Both the position numbers and the translations under genes were made by a program. Below, in pieces: positions 1 to 7,416 of a DNA stretch of 25,974 nucleotides (position 1 is its first letter; every line of letters begins with the position of its first letter). The stretch comes from an uncultured Eubacteriales bacterium. Lineage in GTDB: Bacteria > Bacillota > Clostridia > UBA1381. The stretch covers positions 1 through 25,974 of the forward strand of contig CAJKHT010000040.1 of assembly GCA_905199755.1 (NCBI GenBank), in the 5' to 3' direction. The notes beneath the pieces were generated by a model. That model made no database searches, had not been told where the DNA came from, and saw nothing but the letters and a program-made list of their open reading frames with translations.

Positions 1-40
1 ATTTTATAAAAAATTTTCTAAATAAAAAGGAAAAAATAAT

Positions 41-1093
41 ATGAAATTAAAAAGCTTTTTAAATATATTAATTTCGGCATTGATTGCGTTATCTGCCGCA
101 GCCTGCGGCAGCAATAACGAAAAATCCGCACAGGAGGAAACGGCACAACCGACCGCCGTTCCCGTGCGCACTCTTACTCTTACCGCCGCCGGGGACTGCA
201 CCTTTGCAACAGATGATTATGCAGATCCCGATTTGGGATTTAACGCTTATGCAAAAGAATACGGAACAGATTATTTTCTTAAAAATGTAAAGGATATTTT
301 CAGCGATGATGATATTACCCTTGTGAATTTTGAGGGCGCACTTTCAAAAAACGGCACGCGTGCGGACAAGCAGTTTGCGTTCAGAGGTGATCCGTCATAT
401 GTAAATGTGCTTACATCATCGAGTGTTGAGGCGGCAAATCTCGCAAACAATCACAGCGGTGATTACGGAGAAACGGCGCTTAACGATACTCGTGATATTC
501 TTGAAGAAAACGGAATTATAACCTGCCGCGGAAAATATAACGTGACCGTGGGAGATGTGAACGGAATACGGACAGGCTTTGTTGGGATAAATTATCTCAA
601 TGATGAAATGAAAAAAGAGCTTGAGGACGCAATAAACGTGGCTAAAAATGCCGATGCGGAGCTTATAATTTTATCAATGCACTGGGGAATAGAGAAAGAA
701 AATTACCCGAATAACGAGCAGATTGAAGCCGCACACCGCGCAATAGACTGCGGAGCAGATGTTGTTATAGGCACACATCCGCATGTTTTGCAGGGAGTGG
801 AAAAATACAACGGAAAATATATATGCTACAGTCTGGGAAATTTCTGCTTCGGCGGAAACAACTCACCCTCCGATAAGGACGCAATGATGTTCCGTCAGAC
901 ATTCACGTTTGACGAAAACGGTCTGCGCAATGATGATAACATAAGTATAATTCCGTGCAGAATTTCGGGACATGACGGATATAACGATTATCAGCCGAAG
1001 GTCGCACAGGGCGAACAGCGCAATAAAATAATAAGCCGTATTAATGAATACAGCAAGCAGTTCGGTACGAATAACTTAAAATTTTACGAATAA
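41..1093 (+). CDS. CapA-family (PF09587) putative metallophosphatase lipoprotein
   Basis: A 350-residue protein of the poly-gamma-glutamate synthesis CapA family, which has a calcineurin-like phosphoesterase fold. The N-terminus is a lipoprotein-type signal peptide ending near Cys22, with Ala at -1 to -3, so the lipobox is imperfect. Family motifs appear in order: GDCTF at 51-55, NFEGAL at 96-101, ANNHSGDYG at 135-143, HWG at 214-216, GTHPHVLQGVE at 244-254 and YSLGNF at 263-268. These supply the Asp, Asn and His metal ligands. The start follows an AAAAAGG ribosome site. No capBC genes are visible, so involvement in poly-glutamate export is not shown. A surface-anchored phosphoesterase of unknown substrate is the safest reading. 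Its promoter would lie before the window start. The family is sure; the function is inferred. Confidence 0.9.
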   Translation: MKLKSFLNILISALIALSAAACGSNNEKSAQEETAQPTAVPVRTLTLTAAGDCTFATDDYADPDLGFNAYAKEYGTDYFLKNVKDIFSDDDITLVNFEGALSKNGTRADKQFAFRGDPSYVNVLTSSSVEAANLANNHSGDYGETALNDTRDILEENGIITCRGKYNVTVGDVNGIRTGFVGINYLNDEMKKELEDAINVAKNADAELIILSMHWGIEKENYPNNEQIEAAHRAIDCGADVVIGTHPHVLQGVEKYNGKYICYSLGNFCFGGNNSPSDKDAMMFRQTFTFDENGLRNDDNISIIPCRISGHDGYNDYQPKVAQGEQRNKIISRINEYSKQFGTNNLKFYE

Positions 1094-1115
1094 ATCGGCA
1101 TGAAAGGAGCAGCAT

Positions 1116-1826
1116 ATGAGTATTTTAAAAGCGGAAACGGTATTTTTGTGGTTTATGATTTACAGCTTTATCGGCTGGCTCTATGAAACTGTATTATGCT
1201 CGTCACTTGAAAGAAAATTCATGTACCGCGGTTTTCTGAACGGGCCGTATTGCCCGATTTACGGATTCGGTGCATTGCTTGATATTATGATTCTGGGAAA
1301 TGTGGAAAGTGTGCCGTCACTGTTTTTGTCATCGGTGCTTTTGACATGCACGCTTGAATATTTTACAAGCTGGGCAATGGAAAAACTGTTTCATGCAAAA
1401 TGGTGGGATTATTCACATATGCGGTTTAATATCCACGGCAGAGTCTGTCTTTTGGGTGCGCTGGCATTCGGTACATTTTCGGTACTGCTTATAAAATATC
1501 TGCATCCGTTTATTATGGGAATTACGGATAATTTGTCAAATGTAATGTTATCGGTTATAAGCATAGTACTGTTTATACTGATTGTGTCCGATACATGCGT
1601 AACTCTTAACGGATTTATTAAATTTAATGATAAGCTTCATATGTTCAATGAGGAGCTTAAGGCAAAGCGGACAAAAATGCATGAGACAATATCGGATTTA
1701 CCGAGAAAATTCAATTGGCAGGAGCGCAGAATGATGAGTGCTTTCCCAAAGCTTTCGTCACTGCATTATAACGAAACGCTTTTGGAATTGAGAAAGCGCT
1801 TGGCAGAAAGAAGAAAAAGAAAATAG
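1116..1826 (+). CDS. Putative ABC-transporter type IV (PF06541, CmpB-like) membrane protein
   Basis: A 236-residue integral membrane protein. The stretch at residues 16-52 (YSFIGWLYE, then RGFLNGPYCPIYGFGAL) is the hallmark of PF06541. About five or six hydrophobic segments cover residues 8-175. The C-terminal 60 residues are basic and cytoplasmic-looking, ending in a run of Arg and Lys. The start has AAAGGAG six bases upstream. The gene lies 22 bp after the CapA-like gene on the same strand and is probably co-transcribed with it. No ATP-binding protein lies nearby. The family name is historical and the biological role is not established, so no substrate is proposed. It converges on the BlaI-like gene with 20 bp between stop codons. 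Confidence 0.85.
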   Translation: MSILKAETVFLWFMIYSFIGWLYETVLCSSLERKFMYRGFLNGPYCPIYGFGALLDIMILGNVESVPSLFLSSVLLTCTLEYFTSWAMEKLFHAKWWDYSHMRFNIHGRVCLLGALAFGTFSVLLIKYLHPFIMGITDNLSNVMLSVISIVLFILIVSDTCVTLNGFIKFNDKLHMFNEELKAKRTKMHETISDLPRKFNWQERRMMSAFPKLSSLHYNETLLELRKRLAERRKRK

Positions 1827-1846
1827 AAAAAAAAATGCTGTTTATT

Positions 1847-2194
1847 TTAAACAAATATTTTTCTTATATCTTTGATTTCGGTTTTACCACTTTTTTCGCC
1901 GCCGCACAGCGAGGCAAGCAGACTGTCGACAGAACCGCCGTGGACTTCGTTTATAAATTCCTTTGTGCGTTCGTATTTGTATCTGTTTTCGCTTATGAGT
2001 GCATTGTAAAAGCAGGCTTTTCCGTCACGGCGCCTTGTGAGAAATTTTTTTTGGGTAAGACGCTTTAAAAAAGTGGAAACGGTTGTCGGTTTCCATATTT
2101 CCGCAAAATATTCTGTTAGAAATGATGATGTAATTTCACCGTTATTGCTCCATATTACCTTCATAAGCTCCATTTCGGAATCTGATATTTTCAT
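1847..2194 (-). CDS. BlaI/MecI/CopY-family winged-helix transcriptional repressor
   Basis: A 115-residue protein of the Penicillinase_R family. Residues 4-75 form the winged helix: SEMELMKVIW, then a recognition region around WKPTTVSTFLKRL and the wing KKFLTRRRDGKACFYN. The C-terminal part (78-96) resembles the dimerisation helices, including GGSVDSLLASL. In beta-lactam-resistance loci the repressor is paired with a BlaR1/MecR1 sensor peptidase; no such gene is in the window. Two dyads of the form TACA-N3-TGTA, the BlaI-type operator pattern, sit in its own promoter, so autorepression is likely. The ribosome site AAAGGA is about 12 bases before the ATG, a long spacing. What else it controls cannot be read here. 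Confidence 0.9.
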   Translation of the reverse strand: MKISDSEMELMKVIWSNNGEITSSFLTEYFAEIWKPTTVSTFLKRLTQKKFLTRRRDGKACFYNALISENRYKYERTKEFINEVHGGSVDSLLASLCGGEKSGKTEIKDIRKIFV

Positions 2195-2229
2195 GATAAC
2201 AGTTATATCCTTTCAATATAAAATAAAAA

Positions 2230-2242
2230 CTACATGGTGTAG
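2230..2242. promoter_or_regulatory. BlaI-type operator 1 (promoter-distal dyad)
   Basis: The 13-bp dyad CTACATGGTGTAG has the TACA-N3-TGTA form bound by BlaI/MecI-type repressors. It lies just downstream of the predicted -10 of the minus-strand promoter, covering the likely transcription start. Its centre is 25 bp from the centre of operator 2. Identification is from pattern and position. Confidence 0.75.
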
Positions 2243-2251
2243 TACAATATA

Positions 2252-2280
2252 ATACTACATCATGTAGTTTGATTTGTCAA
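2252..2280 (-). promoter_or_regulatory. Sigma-A-type promoter of the BlaI-like gene
   Basis: Read on the minus strand, TTGACA (2280-2275), a 17-bp spacer and TAGTAT (2257-2252) precede the repressor start by about 58 bp. One operator dyad is in the spacer and the second lies at the expected start site. The -35 begins eight bases beyond the stop of the upstream SLOG gene, so readthrough from that gene is also possible. Confidence 0.75.
2255..2267. promoter_or_regulatory. BlaI-type operator 2 (inside promoter spacer)
   Basis: The near-perfect dyad CTACATCATGTAG has the same TACA-N3-TGTA layout as operator 1. It lies between the -35 and -10 elements of the minus-strand promoter and overlaps part of the -10. 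A bound repressor would block RNA polymerase directly. Confidence 0.75.
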
Positions 2281-2287
2281 GACAAAT

Positions 2288-2782
2288 TTACACCCCGTAT
2301 AAAGTTTCACAGATATTATCTATATATATGCCCTTCTGCTCGGCATAGCGCACGGTTACGCCTGTGCCGCTTCTGTCGGTGGCACAGTAGCATATACAAT
2401 AGTATGAATCGTCTGCCATTCTGCGGTTGCGCTTATGCATGCAGTCATATGTATATCTGCCCTCGGTCACATATATGTAATCGTCTGCCTTGCTCATTAT
2501 TATACGATACATATATTGGTCATTATAGCTCCACTTTTTGCACTGGTTATAGCAGGGCAGATATAAATGAAGCTTTATAAACGGATATTTTTCACGCAAT
2601 GCTATAACAGCCTCGGCAGCCATTGTGTCAAAACCCAATGCGCCGCCGGCAATGAAATCCGTTACTCCTTTTTCCTCTATCAGAGTTACTATGCTTTGTC
2701 TTAGCAAATCATGTATCTGATCGAGCCTTTTTGTTGGGAGCTGTCTGTGTCCCGTAAAAAAACATGTGTATATTTTATCCAT
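2288..2782 (-). CDS. SLOG-superfamily DUF1273 (YpsA-like) protein
   Basis: A 164-residue protein of the DUF1273/YpsA type in the SLOG (Smf/DprA-LOG) Rossmann-like nucleotide-binding superfamily. Visible hallmarks are the N-terminal FTGHR at 9-13, the GGALGFD glycine motif at 46-52 followed by AAE, and the later strand-helix elements LYLPC, KADDYIYV and VRYAEQKG. SLOG proteins are thought to bind or cleave nucleotide ligands; the ligand of this family is unknown. The ATG is preceded by AAGGA, and a clear promoter lies upstream. It sits between the germination operon and the BlaI-like gene on the same strand, but its own promoter suggests an independent unit. Confidence 0.85.
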   Translation of the reverse strand: MDKIYTCFFTGHRQLPTKRLDQIHDLLRQSIVTLIEEKGVTDFIAGGALGFDTMAAEAVIALREKYPFIKLHLYLPCYNQCKKWSYNDQYMYRIIMSKADDYIYVTEGRYTYDCMHKRNRRMADDSYYCICYCATDRSGTGVTVRYAEQKGIYIDNICETLYGV

Positions 2783-2802
2783 TTCCTTATCCTTTCAGTT
2801 AT

Positions 2803-2831
2803 ATTATACTTTTTTTTGATAAAAAATACAA
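2803..2831 (-). promoter_or_regulatory. Promoter of the SLOG gene
   Basis: On the minus strand, TTGTAT (2831-2826), a 17-bp A-rich spacer and a perfect TATAAT (2808-2803) lie about 20 bp before the SLOG start codon at 2782. The -35 lies just downstream of the end of the small germination-operon gene. Confidence 0.7.
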
Positions 2832-2846
2832 TAGCAAATACCTTTT

Positions 2847-3011
2847 TTACATAAAAATAATTACACAGGCGGCGGAGCATGCCGCAAGGAGGAACAGAGA
2901 AATTCCTCCTGCGGTATTTTTGCATTTTAAGGTATATATGCCGTAGCCTGCCGTGCGCAGTGTGCATACTGCAATCAAAATCCAGATAATCCACAAATCC
3001 AAAAAAATCAT
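2847..3011 (-). CDS. Small (54 aa) two-segment membrane protein, translationally coupled to gerC
   Basis: An uninterrupted 54-codon reading frame whose ATG overlaps the gerC stop codon as ATGA, the same coupling seen between gerB and gerC. The product begins MIFLDLWIIWILIAVCTL, a hydrophobic segment at about residues 2-18. A short polar linker containing TLKCKNTAGG follows, then a second hydrophobic segment at about 36-54. It ends TAA at 2849-2847. No family is recognised. Position and coupling argue that it is a fourth member of the germination operon, perhaps an accessory subunit acting with the GerA/B/C receptor in the spore inner membrane; that role is inference. Part of the coding region folds as a strong hairpin (2882-2914). 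It is shorter than usual gene-calling cut-offs. Confidence 0.7.
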   Translation of the reverse strand: MIFLDLWIIWILIAVCTLRTAGYGIYTLKCKNTAGGISLFLLAACSAACVIIFM

Positions 3012-4465
3012 TCCCCTTTCGCTTTTCGCAAGGTGAGTCCGTTCCGCCTTACTTTAAAGTCAACATTTACATTAATATCGTATTCCTTAAACCTTTCGCG
3101 CCAGTTATAGTCGGAAAAGCTCTGATTGGTGAGAAATGAGCGCTTTGCTTTAAGACCAAGTCCCAGAATATCCGCACCGTATTCATCGCGTACATTTTTT
3201 ATAAAATTAACCGATGCTTTCCGTATTTCTTCAGCCGCCGAACGCTCGAAATTTTCTATATCCTCTTCAACCACGTAACCCGATGACAGCGAATAAAAGT
3301 TGGATTCAAGAAAAAGCTTTATATCTATAGTTTTATCCTTGATATTAAGGCTTGTATGCGGTTTTTTTATTTGTATTATTTTAACTGTTATGGGAGTTTC
3401 AGGATTTTTATTATTGTAAAATGTCACATAGCTGCCTTTGTAATCTCCGTTTAAAATGTTGTAGAGTACGCTGTCCGTACCGCCCAGGACACCTGTCATC
3501 TGCTGCTTTGTGAAAACCGCCATGCCCATAACCTCGCTTTTGTTTTCCTCCTCGACCGCGGTTTGTCCGGCAAGATAGTTTTTGATTTTATATTCAAAAC
3601 CGCTTTCATTCATGGGTGCGTCGGCATTATTCTTGTTCTTTTCGCCACCGGAGCCGGTGCTTTCCTGTTCGCTGCCGCTTTCTTCTTCGGAGCTTTGCTC
3701 TTTTGGAATTTCCGAAATATTAATTCCTCTGTCGTTTCCTCTGTTTTCGGAATTAATATCGGCATTGCCGCTTTCGTTTTCACTGCTTTTGCTTTTCGTG
3801 CTTTCTCCGGCATTGCCGCTTTCGCTCATACCTTCGCCGCTTTTCATTTCGCTTGAATCAGAGTTCATCACACCGGCAAGAGGAACGGCAATGTCACTGT
3901 AGTCTATATTTTCAAGAACATAAAAATCCTGCAGAGTGCAGCGCGGATAGCCTGCGGAATCGTTTTTATCAAAGCTCAGCTGATAGTATTTCGCGGGATT
4001 AAGTTCAACAACAGGCTTTACTGCTCTTAAATAATCGCTTGCCGTTCCGAGCGCGACCGCTATATATACATCGGGACGGATTTCCTCACTGCGTGACATG
4101 GTTTCGAGTAAATCACCCACACCCTCCTGCGCGATTTCCTGCGAAAAAACAAACAGCTTTGTGTGGAAAAGTGAGAATTTTTTACTGACTATGTGGTTTG
4201 CAATGTTAATTCCGGCATATATATTCGGCGCTTCTACGGTTATATTTTCTATGATATCGGGACCGCCCTTGCCGCCCTCCTCAGACGCGCCGCCGCTTAT
4301 CTGTGTCGGCTTGGCAAACTGAATGGTGAGCTTGTAATTTGCATCGTTTTCGGATTTGTCAAAGCCGAGTGCGACAATATATGCTATATCGTTCGGCTCA
4401 CTGCCGAAACAGCCGCCGAGCGGAAGTATAAGCGCGGTTATTAAAATCAGCTTTATAAATTTCAT
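3008..4465 (-). CDS. Ger(x)C-family spore germination lipoprotein (receptor C subunit)
   Basis: A 485-residue protein of the Spore_GerAC family (PF05504), the C subunit of nutrient germinant receptors anchored to the spore inner membrane. The lipoprotein signal is clear: hydrophobic residues 4-16, then LGGC with Cys19. The family start GSEPNDIAYIVALGFDKSE follows. Residues 1-200 and 290-485 match the family's N-terminal and C-terminal domains. In between, about 201-290 is an unusually long low-complexity stretch rich in Ser, Glu, Asn and Gly, which explains a length above the usual 370-400. The start codon overlaps the gerB stop (ATGA), and the stop overlaps the start of the 54-residue gene. 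Germinant specificity cannot be predicted. Confidence 0.92.
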   Translation of the reverse strand: MKFIKLILITALILPLGGCFGSEPNDIAYIVALGFDKSENDANYKLTIQFAKPTQISGGASEEGGKGGPDIIENITVEAPNIYAGINIANHIVSKKFSLFHTKLFVFSQEIAQEGVGDLLETMSRSEEIRPDVYIAVALGTASDYLRAVKPVVELNPAKYYQLSFDKNDSAGYPRCTLQDFYVLENIDYSDIAVPLAGVMNSDSSEMKSGEGMSESGNAGESTKSKSSENESGNADINSENRGNDRGINISEIPKEQSSEEESGSEQESTGSGGEKNKNNADAPMNESGFEYKIKNYLAGQTAVEEENKSEVMGMAVFTKQQMTGVLGGTDSVLYNILNGDYKGSYVTFYNNKNPETPITVKIIQIKKPHTSLNIKDKTIDIKLFLESNFYSLSSGYVVEEDIENFERSAAEEIRKASVNFIKNVRDEYGADILGLGLKAKRSFLTNQSFSDYNWRERFKEYDINVNVDFKVRRNGLTLRKAKGE

Positions 4466-5535
4466 TTTGAACCATTCCCCTTATCTTTTTTTCGCTTGAA
4501 AATCAGACCGAACAATACCGGTATCACAAATGCGAGCGAGAATATAATTCCGTTAATGATTTTTTCAATATAATTTGCGTTTATCATGGAATCGGGTATC
4601 ATTGATATTGAAAAACTCAATATTATAACCGGAAATATTATAGGCTTGTAGAATTTTAACGAAAAAGTCTGCTGCCACACAAAGCAGATTGCATACACAT
4701 AAAATGACGCATAAAGCATTGTGAGAATTGACCATAAAAATTGAAAAAATGCTTCAAAGCGGCTTAAAAAGCTGCTTAAATGCACCATTCTTGCAAGCTG
4801 GTATGCCGGAAAAACAAAATTTTCCGATACGGGATACGGATAGACAAGGCAGTATGCAAGTACAATCATTATTGCTATAATGCCGCTTATCACAATTGAT
4901 TTAAAGCCGCTTTTCTTTACTTCCTCAAGAGTTTTTGCAAACGGCAGCAGTATATTAAGCAAAATTATATCCGAAAACAGCGAAAGTGAACGAAAGCCCT
5001 TTAAGAAAACATTTACCGTGCCGCTGCCAAATATGGGAAATATATTATCAGTACTGTAGTAAGGTATAAGAAGAAACAGAAACAGCACAAGCACTCCCCC
5101 GGCAATCGGCAGAAATATATAATGTATGCGCGCAATTGATTCTATTCCCATGTATGCACCGATGAAAACGGCTGCGGCGAGCAGCAGAACAATAAGGTTT
5201 GCCGGAGTTTTCTTTAAAAGAACTATGCGTATTGTTTCCGGAAAAATCTTTATTACCGCAAGAAAATTGGTAAAAAGAATAAGTGTAATTATTATTCCCG
5301 TAGGTATTTTAAGCCATTTTCCACATTTTTCGTCCGCAAGCTCTATAACATTTTTCTTTTCCTTGTATACCAAAATCGTAATAAAATATATAAGAAGTAC
5401 CGCAAGGACGTTTAAAATAATTTGCAGCCATGCTGCATTTCCACTGTTTGTTATTACGATACGGGGAAAAGTCAGAAGCATTTTAACAAATATTGAATTT
5501 ATAATGAGACTTGTAATCTCCTTGTTTTGAAGCAT
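4462..5535 (-). CDS. GerB/YndE-family spore germination permease (receptor B subunit)
   Basis: A 357-residue polytopic membrane protein of the Spore_permease family (PF03845, APC superfamily), with about ten hydrophobic segments and the opening NKEITSLIINSIFVKMLLTFPRI typical of GerB subunits. In the receptor complex the B subunit is thought to carry the germinant-binding site. I place the start at the ATG at 5535, because GGAGG lies at an ideal distance just upstream; an in-frame TTG at 5547 would overlap that ribosome site. Between gerA and gerB, immediately before this ribosome site, lies a perfect parS sequence. The stop overlaps the gerC start, implying coupled translation. Confidence 0.92.
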   Translation of the reverse strand: MLQNKEITSLIINSIFVKMLLTFPRIVITNSGNAAWLQIILNVLAVLLIYFITILVYKEKKNVIELADEKCGKWLKIPTGIIITLILFTNFLAVIKIFPETIRIVLLKKTPANLIVLLLAAAVFIGAYMGIESIARIHYIFLPIAGGVLVLFLFLLIPYYSTDNIFPIFGSGTVNVFLKGFRSLSLFSDIILLNILLPFAKTLEEVKKSGFKSIVISGIIAIMIVLAYCLVYPYPVSENFVFPAYQLARMVHLSSFLSRFEAFFQFLWSILTMLYASFYVYAICFVWQQTFSLKFYKPIIFPVIILSFSISMIPDSMINANYIEKIINGIIFSLAFVIPVLFGLIFKRKKDKGNGSK

Positions 5536-5547
5536 AATAACCTCCAA

Positions 5548-5563
5548 TGTTTCACGTGAAACA
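5548..5563. promoter_or_regulatory. parS: parS centromere site (gerA-gerB junction)
   Basis: A perfect 16-bp palindrome, TGTTTCACGTGAAACA, matches the chromosomal parS consensus of Bacillota bound by ParB/Spo0J. It lies in the 30-bp gap between the gerA stop and the gerB start, about 2.8 kb from parB, with an identical copy at 7304-7319. ParB would load here and spread as a CTP-dependent clamp. Confidence 0.93.
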
Positions 5564-5565
5564 TT

Positions 5566-7197
5566 TTATTTTGTTTTTATATCCCATTTACGGCTGATTT
5601 TCGGTTCTTCACTGTCATTTTCGGTATGGAGAAAACCGGGGCGCTTTTCCTTGCGCCACATCGGATTTACAAACAGCGAATTTGACATATTTCTGCTGCC
5701 CTTGTGCGGAAGCGGCGAAAGCAGCGGTATTCCAAAGGTTTTCTGTGCTCCGAGATATATGCTGTATACGAAAATTCCGAGAGCAATACCGTAAAAACCC
5801 ATAAGCGCCGCAAGAAGTATGAAAGCTATTCTTAAAATTCTGTGCGTCCAGCTTAATGAATAGTCGGCAGTGGCAAATGAGCCTATACCGGTGATTGCTA
5901 TGACTATAATCATTATCGGACTCACTATTTTTGCACTTACCGCCGCTTGTCCGAGAATAAGTCCGCCGACAATGCCGAGCGTTGAACCTATCGGCCCCGG
6001 CATGCGTATTCCGGCTTCACGTATCAGCTCAAAAGATATATCCATCAAAAGCAGCTCAATAAGACTCGGAAACGGCACGTTTTCACGAGATGCACTTATA
6101 GAATACAGTAAATATGTCGGAATAATTTCCTGATGAAACAGCGTCACGGCAAGATACAAAGCCGGAAAAAGAATTGACAGGAACATTGCCGTAAGCCGTA
6201 CAAGCCGCACCATATTTGCATACGGTGCGCGCAGATATTCGTCCGAAACTGCATGAGTCATTTCAAATATATTGGACGGCATCACAAGCGCACGCGGACT
6301 TCCGTTTAAAATCAGCACCGTTCTGCCCTCGGTTAATGCGCGCGCCGCTCTGTCGGGACGCTCCGTTGCAAATATCTGTGTTGTTGCGGTAAAGGTTTTT
6401 TCTTCAAGCATAAGTTCAATTTCTTCTATTGAAATAACATAGTCCATACTTATTGAATTTATGCGCTTGCGCACCTCGTCAACGAGATTTTTGTTGGCAA
6501 TATCGTTTATATACAGCAAAACTCCGCGAGTCTGCGATACCTTGCCTATTTTGACACCCTCCGCAATAAGCTTTTCGGTTTTGATTATTTTCCGTACAAG
6601 CGCCGTATTGTTTCTCAGCATTTCGGCAAATGCCTCCTGCGGCCCGTATATCGACTGCTCGTTTTCCGGCTTGTCTATGCTCCTGTGTCCCCATTCCCTG
6701 ACATCGAGAATGAACGCTTTTTTAAATCCGTCCACAAACAGCGCACAGCTGCCGAAATTGATTTCCTCCGCCGTGATGTTCATGCTTTCGCTTGTCATTG
6801 CTTGCGAATGTGCCACAAACCGCTCGTTTATTTCGTCCTCATATTTGTATATTTCTCCGTCCGTAAAATACGGCAGCTTTAAAAGCGTTTCTATTATATA
6901 TCCGTCAACATTGTCCGTGTTTACCATGCCGTCTATAAAAATAAGAAATGCCTTGCGCTCGTTTTTCAGCTTAAGCTCGCGGATAACAATGTCATTGTTC
7001 AGCGGATAGGAAAATCTTTTTTTTATATAAGAAAGATTTTCTTCAATATTATCGGAAACATAAATGTCCTTTTCGGGTTCTTTTTCGTTCCGTATATCGT
7101 AAGCTGTTTCGGGTTCGGTGCTTTTTAGGGTAAAATTCTCACTCAATGTCGGCTCGGAAAACCAAAAAATTGACTTCATACTGTTTTTTATACTCAT
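5566..7197 (-). CDS. GerA-family spore germination protein (receptor A subunit)
   Basis: A 543-residue protein of PF03323. A soluble N-terminal half of about 320 residues contains paired alpha/beta subdomains. A membrane half follows, with roughly five segments and the family-specific stretch FELIREAGIRMPGPIGSTLG followed by GGLILGQAAVSA. NGSPRALVMPS precedes the first membrane segment. GerA subunits oligomerise into a nutrient-gated ion channel in the spore inner membrane. I choose the ATG at 7197, which has AAGGAG seven bases upstream; an upstream extension to 7251 has no ribosome site. The gene starts the gerA-gerB-gerC-small-ORF operon. A forespore sigma-G promoter is expected, but I could not identify one with confidence in the AT-rich 7198-7300 segment. 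Confidence 0.93.
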   Translation of the reverse strand: MSIKNSMKSIFWFSEPTLSENFTLKSTEPETAYDIRNEKEPEKDIYVSDNIEENLSYIKKRFSYPLNNDIVIRELKLKNERKAFLIFIDGMVNTDNVDGYIIETLLKLPYFTDGEIYKYEDEINERFVAHSQAMTSESMNITAEEINFGSCALFVDGFKKAFILDVREWGHRSIDKPENEQSIYGPQEAFAEMLRNNTALVRKIIKTEKLIAEGVKIGKVSQTRGVLLYINDIANKNLVDEVRKRINSISMDYVISIEEIELMLEEKTFTATTQIFATERPDRAARALTEGRTVLILNGSPRALVMPSNIFEMTHAVSDEYLRAPYANMVRLVRLTAMFLSILFPALYLAVTLFHQEIIPTYLLYSISASRENVPFPSLIELLLMDISFELIREAGIRMPGPIGSTLGIVGGLILGQAAVSAKIVSPIMIIVIAITGIGSFATADYSLSWTHRILRIAFILLAALMGFYGIALGIFVYSIYLGAQKTFGIPLLSPLPHKGSRNMSNSLFVNPMWRKEKRPGFLHTENDSEEPKISRKWDIKTK

Positions 7198-7303
7198 AGC
7201 AATACTCCTTTTTATAAATCTATTATTGTAAAAAATAAGAAATTTATACAAAAATCGCTGTGTTTATGTTACAGTATTATTTCATTTGGAAAAAAAATAA
7301 AAA

Positions 7304-7319
7304 TGTTTCACGTGAAACA
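7304..7319. promoter_or_regulatory. parS: parS centromere site upstream of parA
   Basis: A second perfect TGTTTCACGTGAAACA palindrome, identical to the copy at 5548-5563 and separated from it by about 1.76 kb. It directly abuts the -35 region of the predicted parA promoter, so ParB bound or spreading from here could also repress its own operon. Confidence 0.93.
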
Positions 7320-7347
7320 TTTACAAATCAAAAATATGTGGTATAAT
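7320..7347 (+). promoter_or_regulatory. Predicted parAB operon promoter (extended -10)
   Basis: TTTACA at 7320-7325, a 16-bp spacer, then TATAAT at 7342-7347 preceded by TGG, an extended -10. It begins one base after the parS palindrome. A transcript from here would carry a ~200-nt leader to the parA ATG at 7552, running fully antisense to the minus-strand small RNA. Confidence 0.6.
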
Positions 7348-7381
7348 AGTAATTATGGAATACGGCAGCGGTGCCGAGTGA

Positions 7382-7416
7382 TAAAAAGAAAAACCGCCCT
7401 TCTGCAAAGGACGGTT
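7382..7416 (-). terminator. Intrinsic terminator of the candidate small RNA
   Basis: A minus-strand stem AACCGTCCTT / AAGGGCGGTT with a 5-nt loop is followed directly by TTTCTTTTT. On the plus strand the hairpin is followed by ATAT and a G-run, so it acts only in the minus direction. Confidence 0.85.

Noticed and set aside
2764..2946. 60-codon plus-strand frame between the SLOG and germination genes
   Set aside because: It overlaps the minus-strand SLOG start, its promoter and the better-supported 54-codon gene, and has no ribosome site.
7198..7303. Sigma-G promoter for the gerA operon
   Set aside because: A TGTATA-like -35 is present, but no -10 close to CATnnTA lies at the right distance; the region is too AT-rich to call one by eye.
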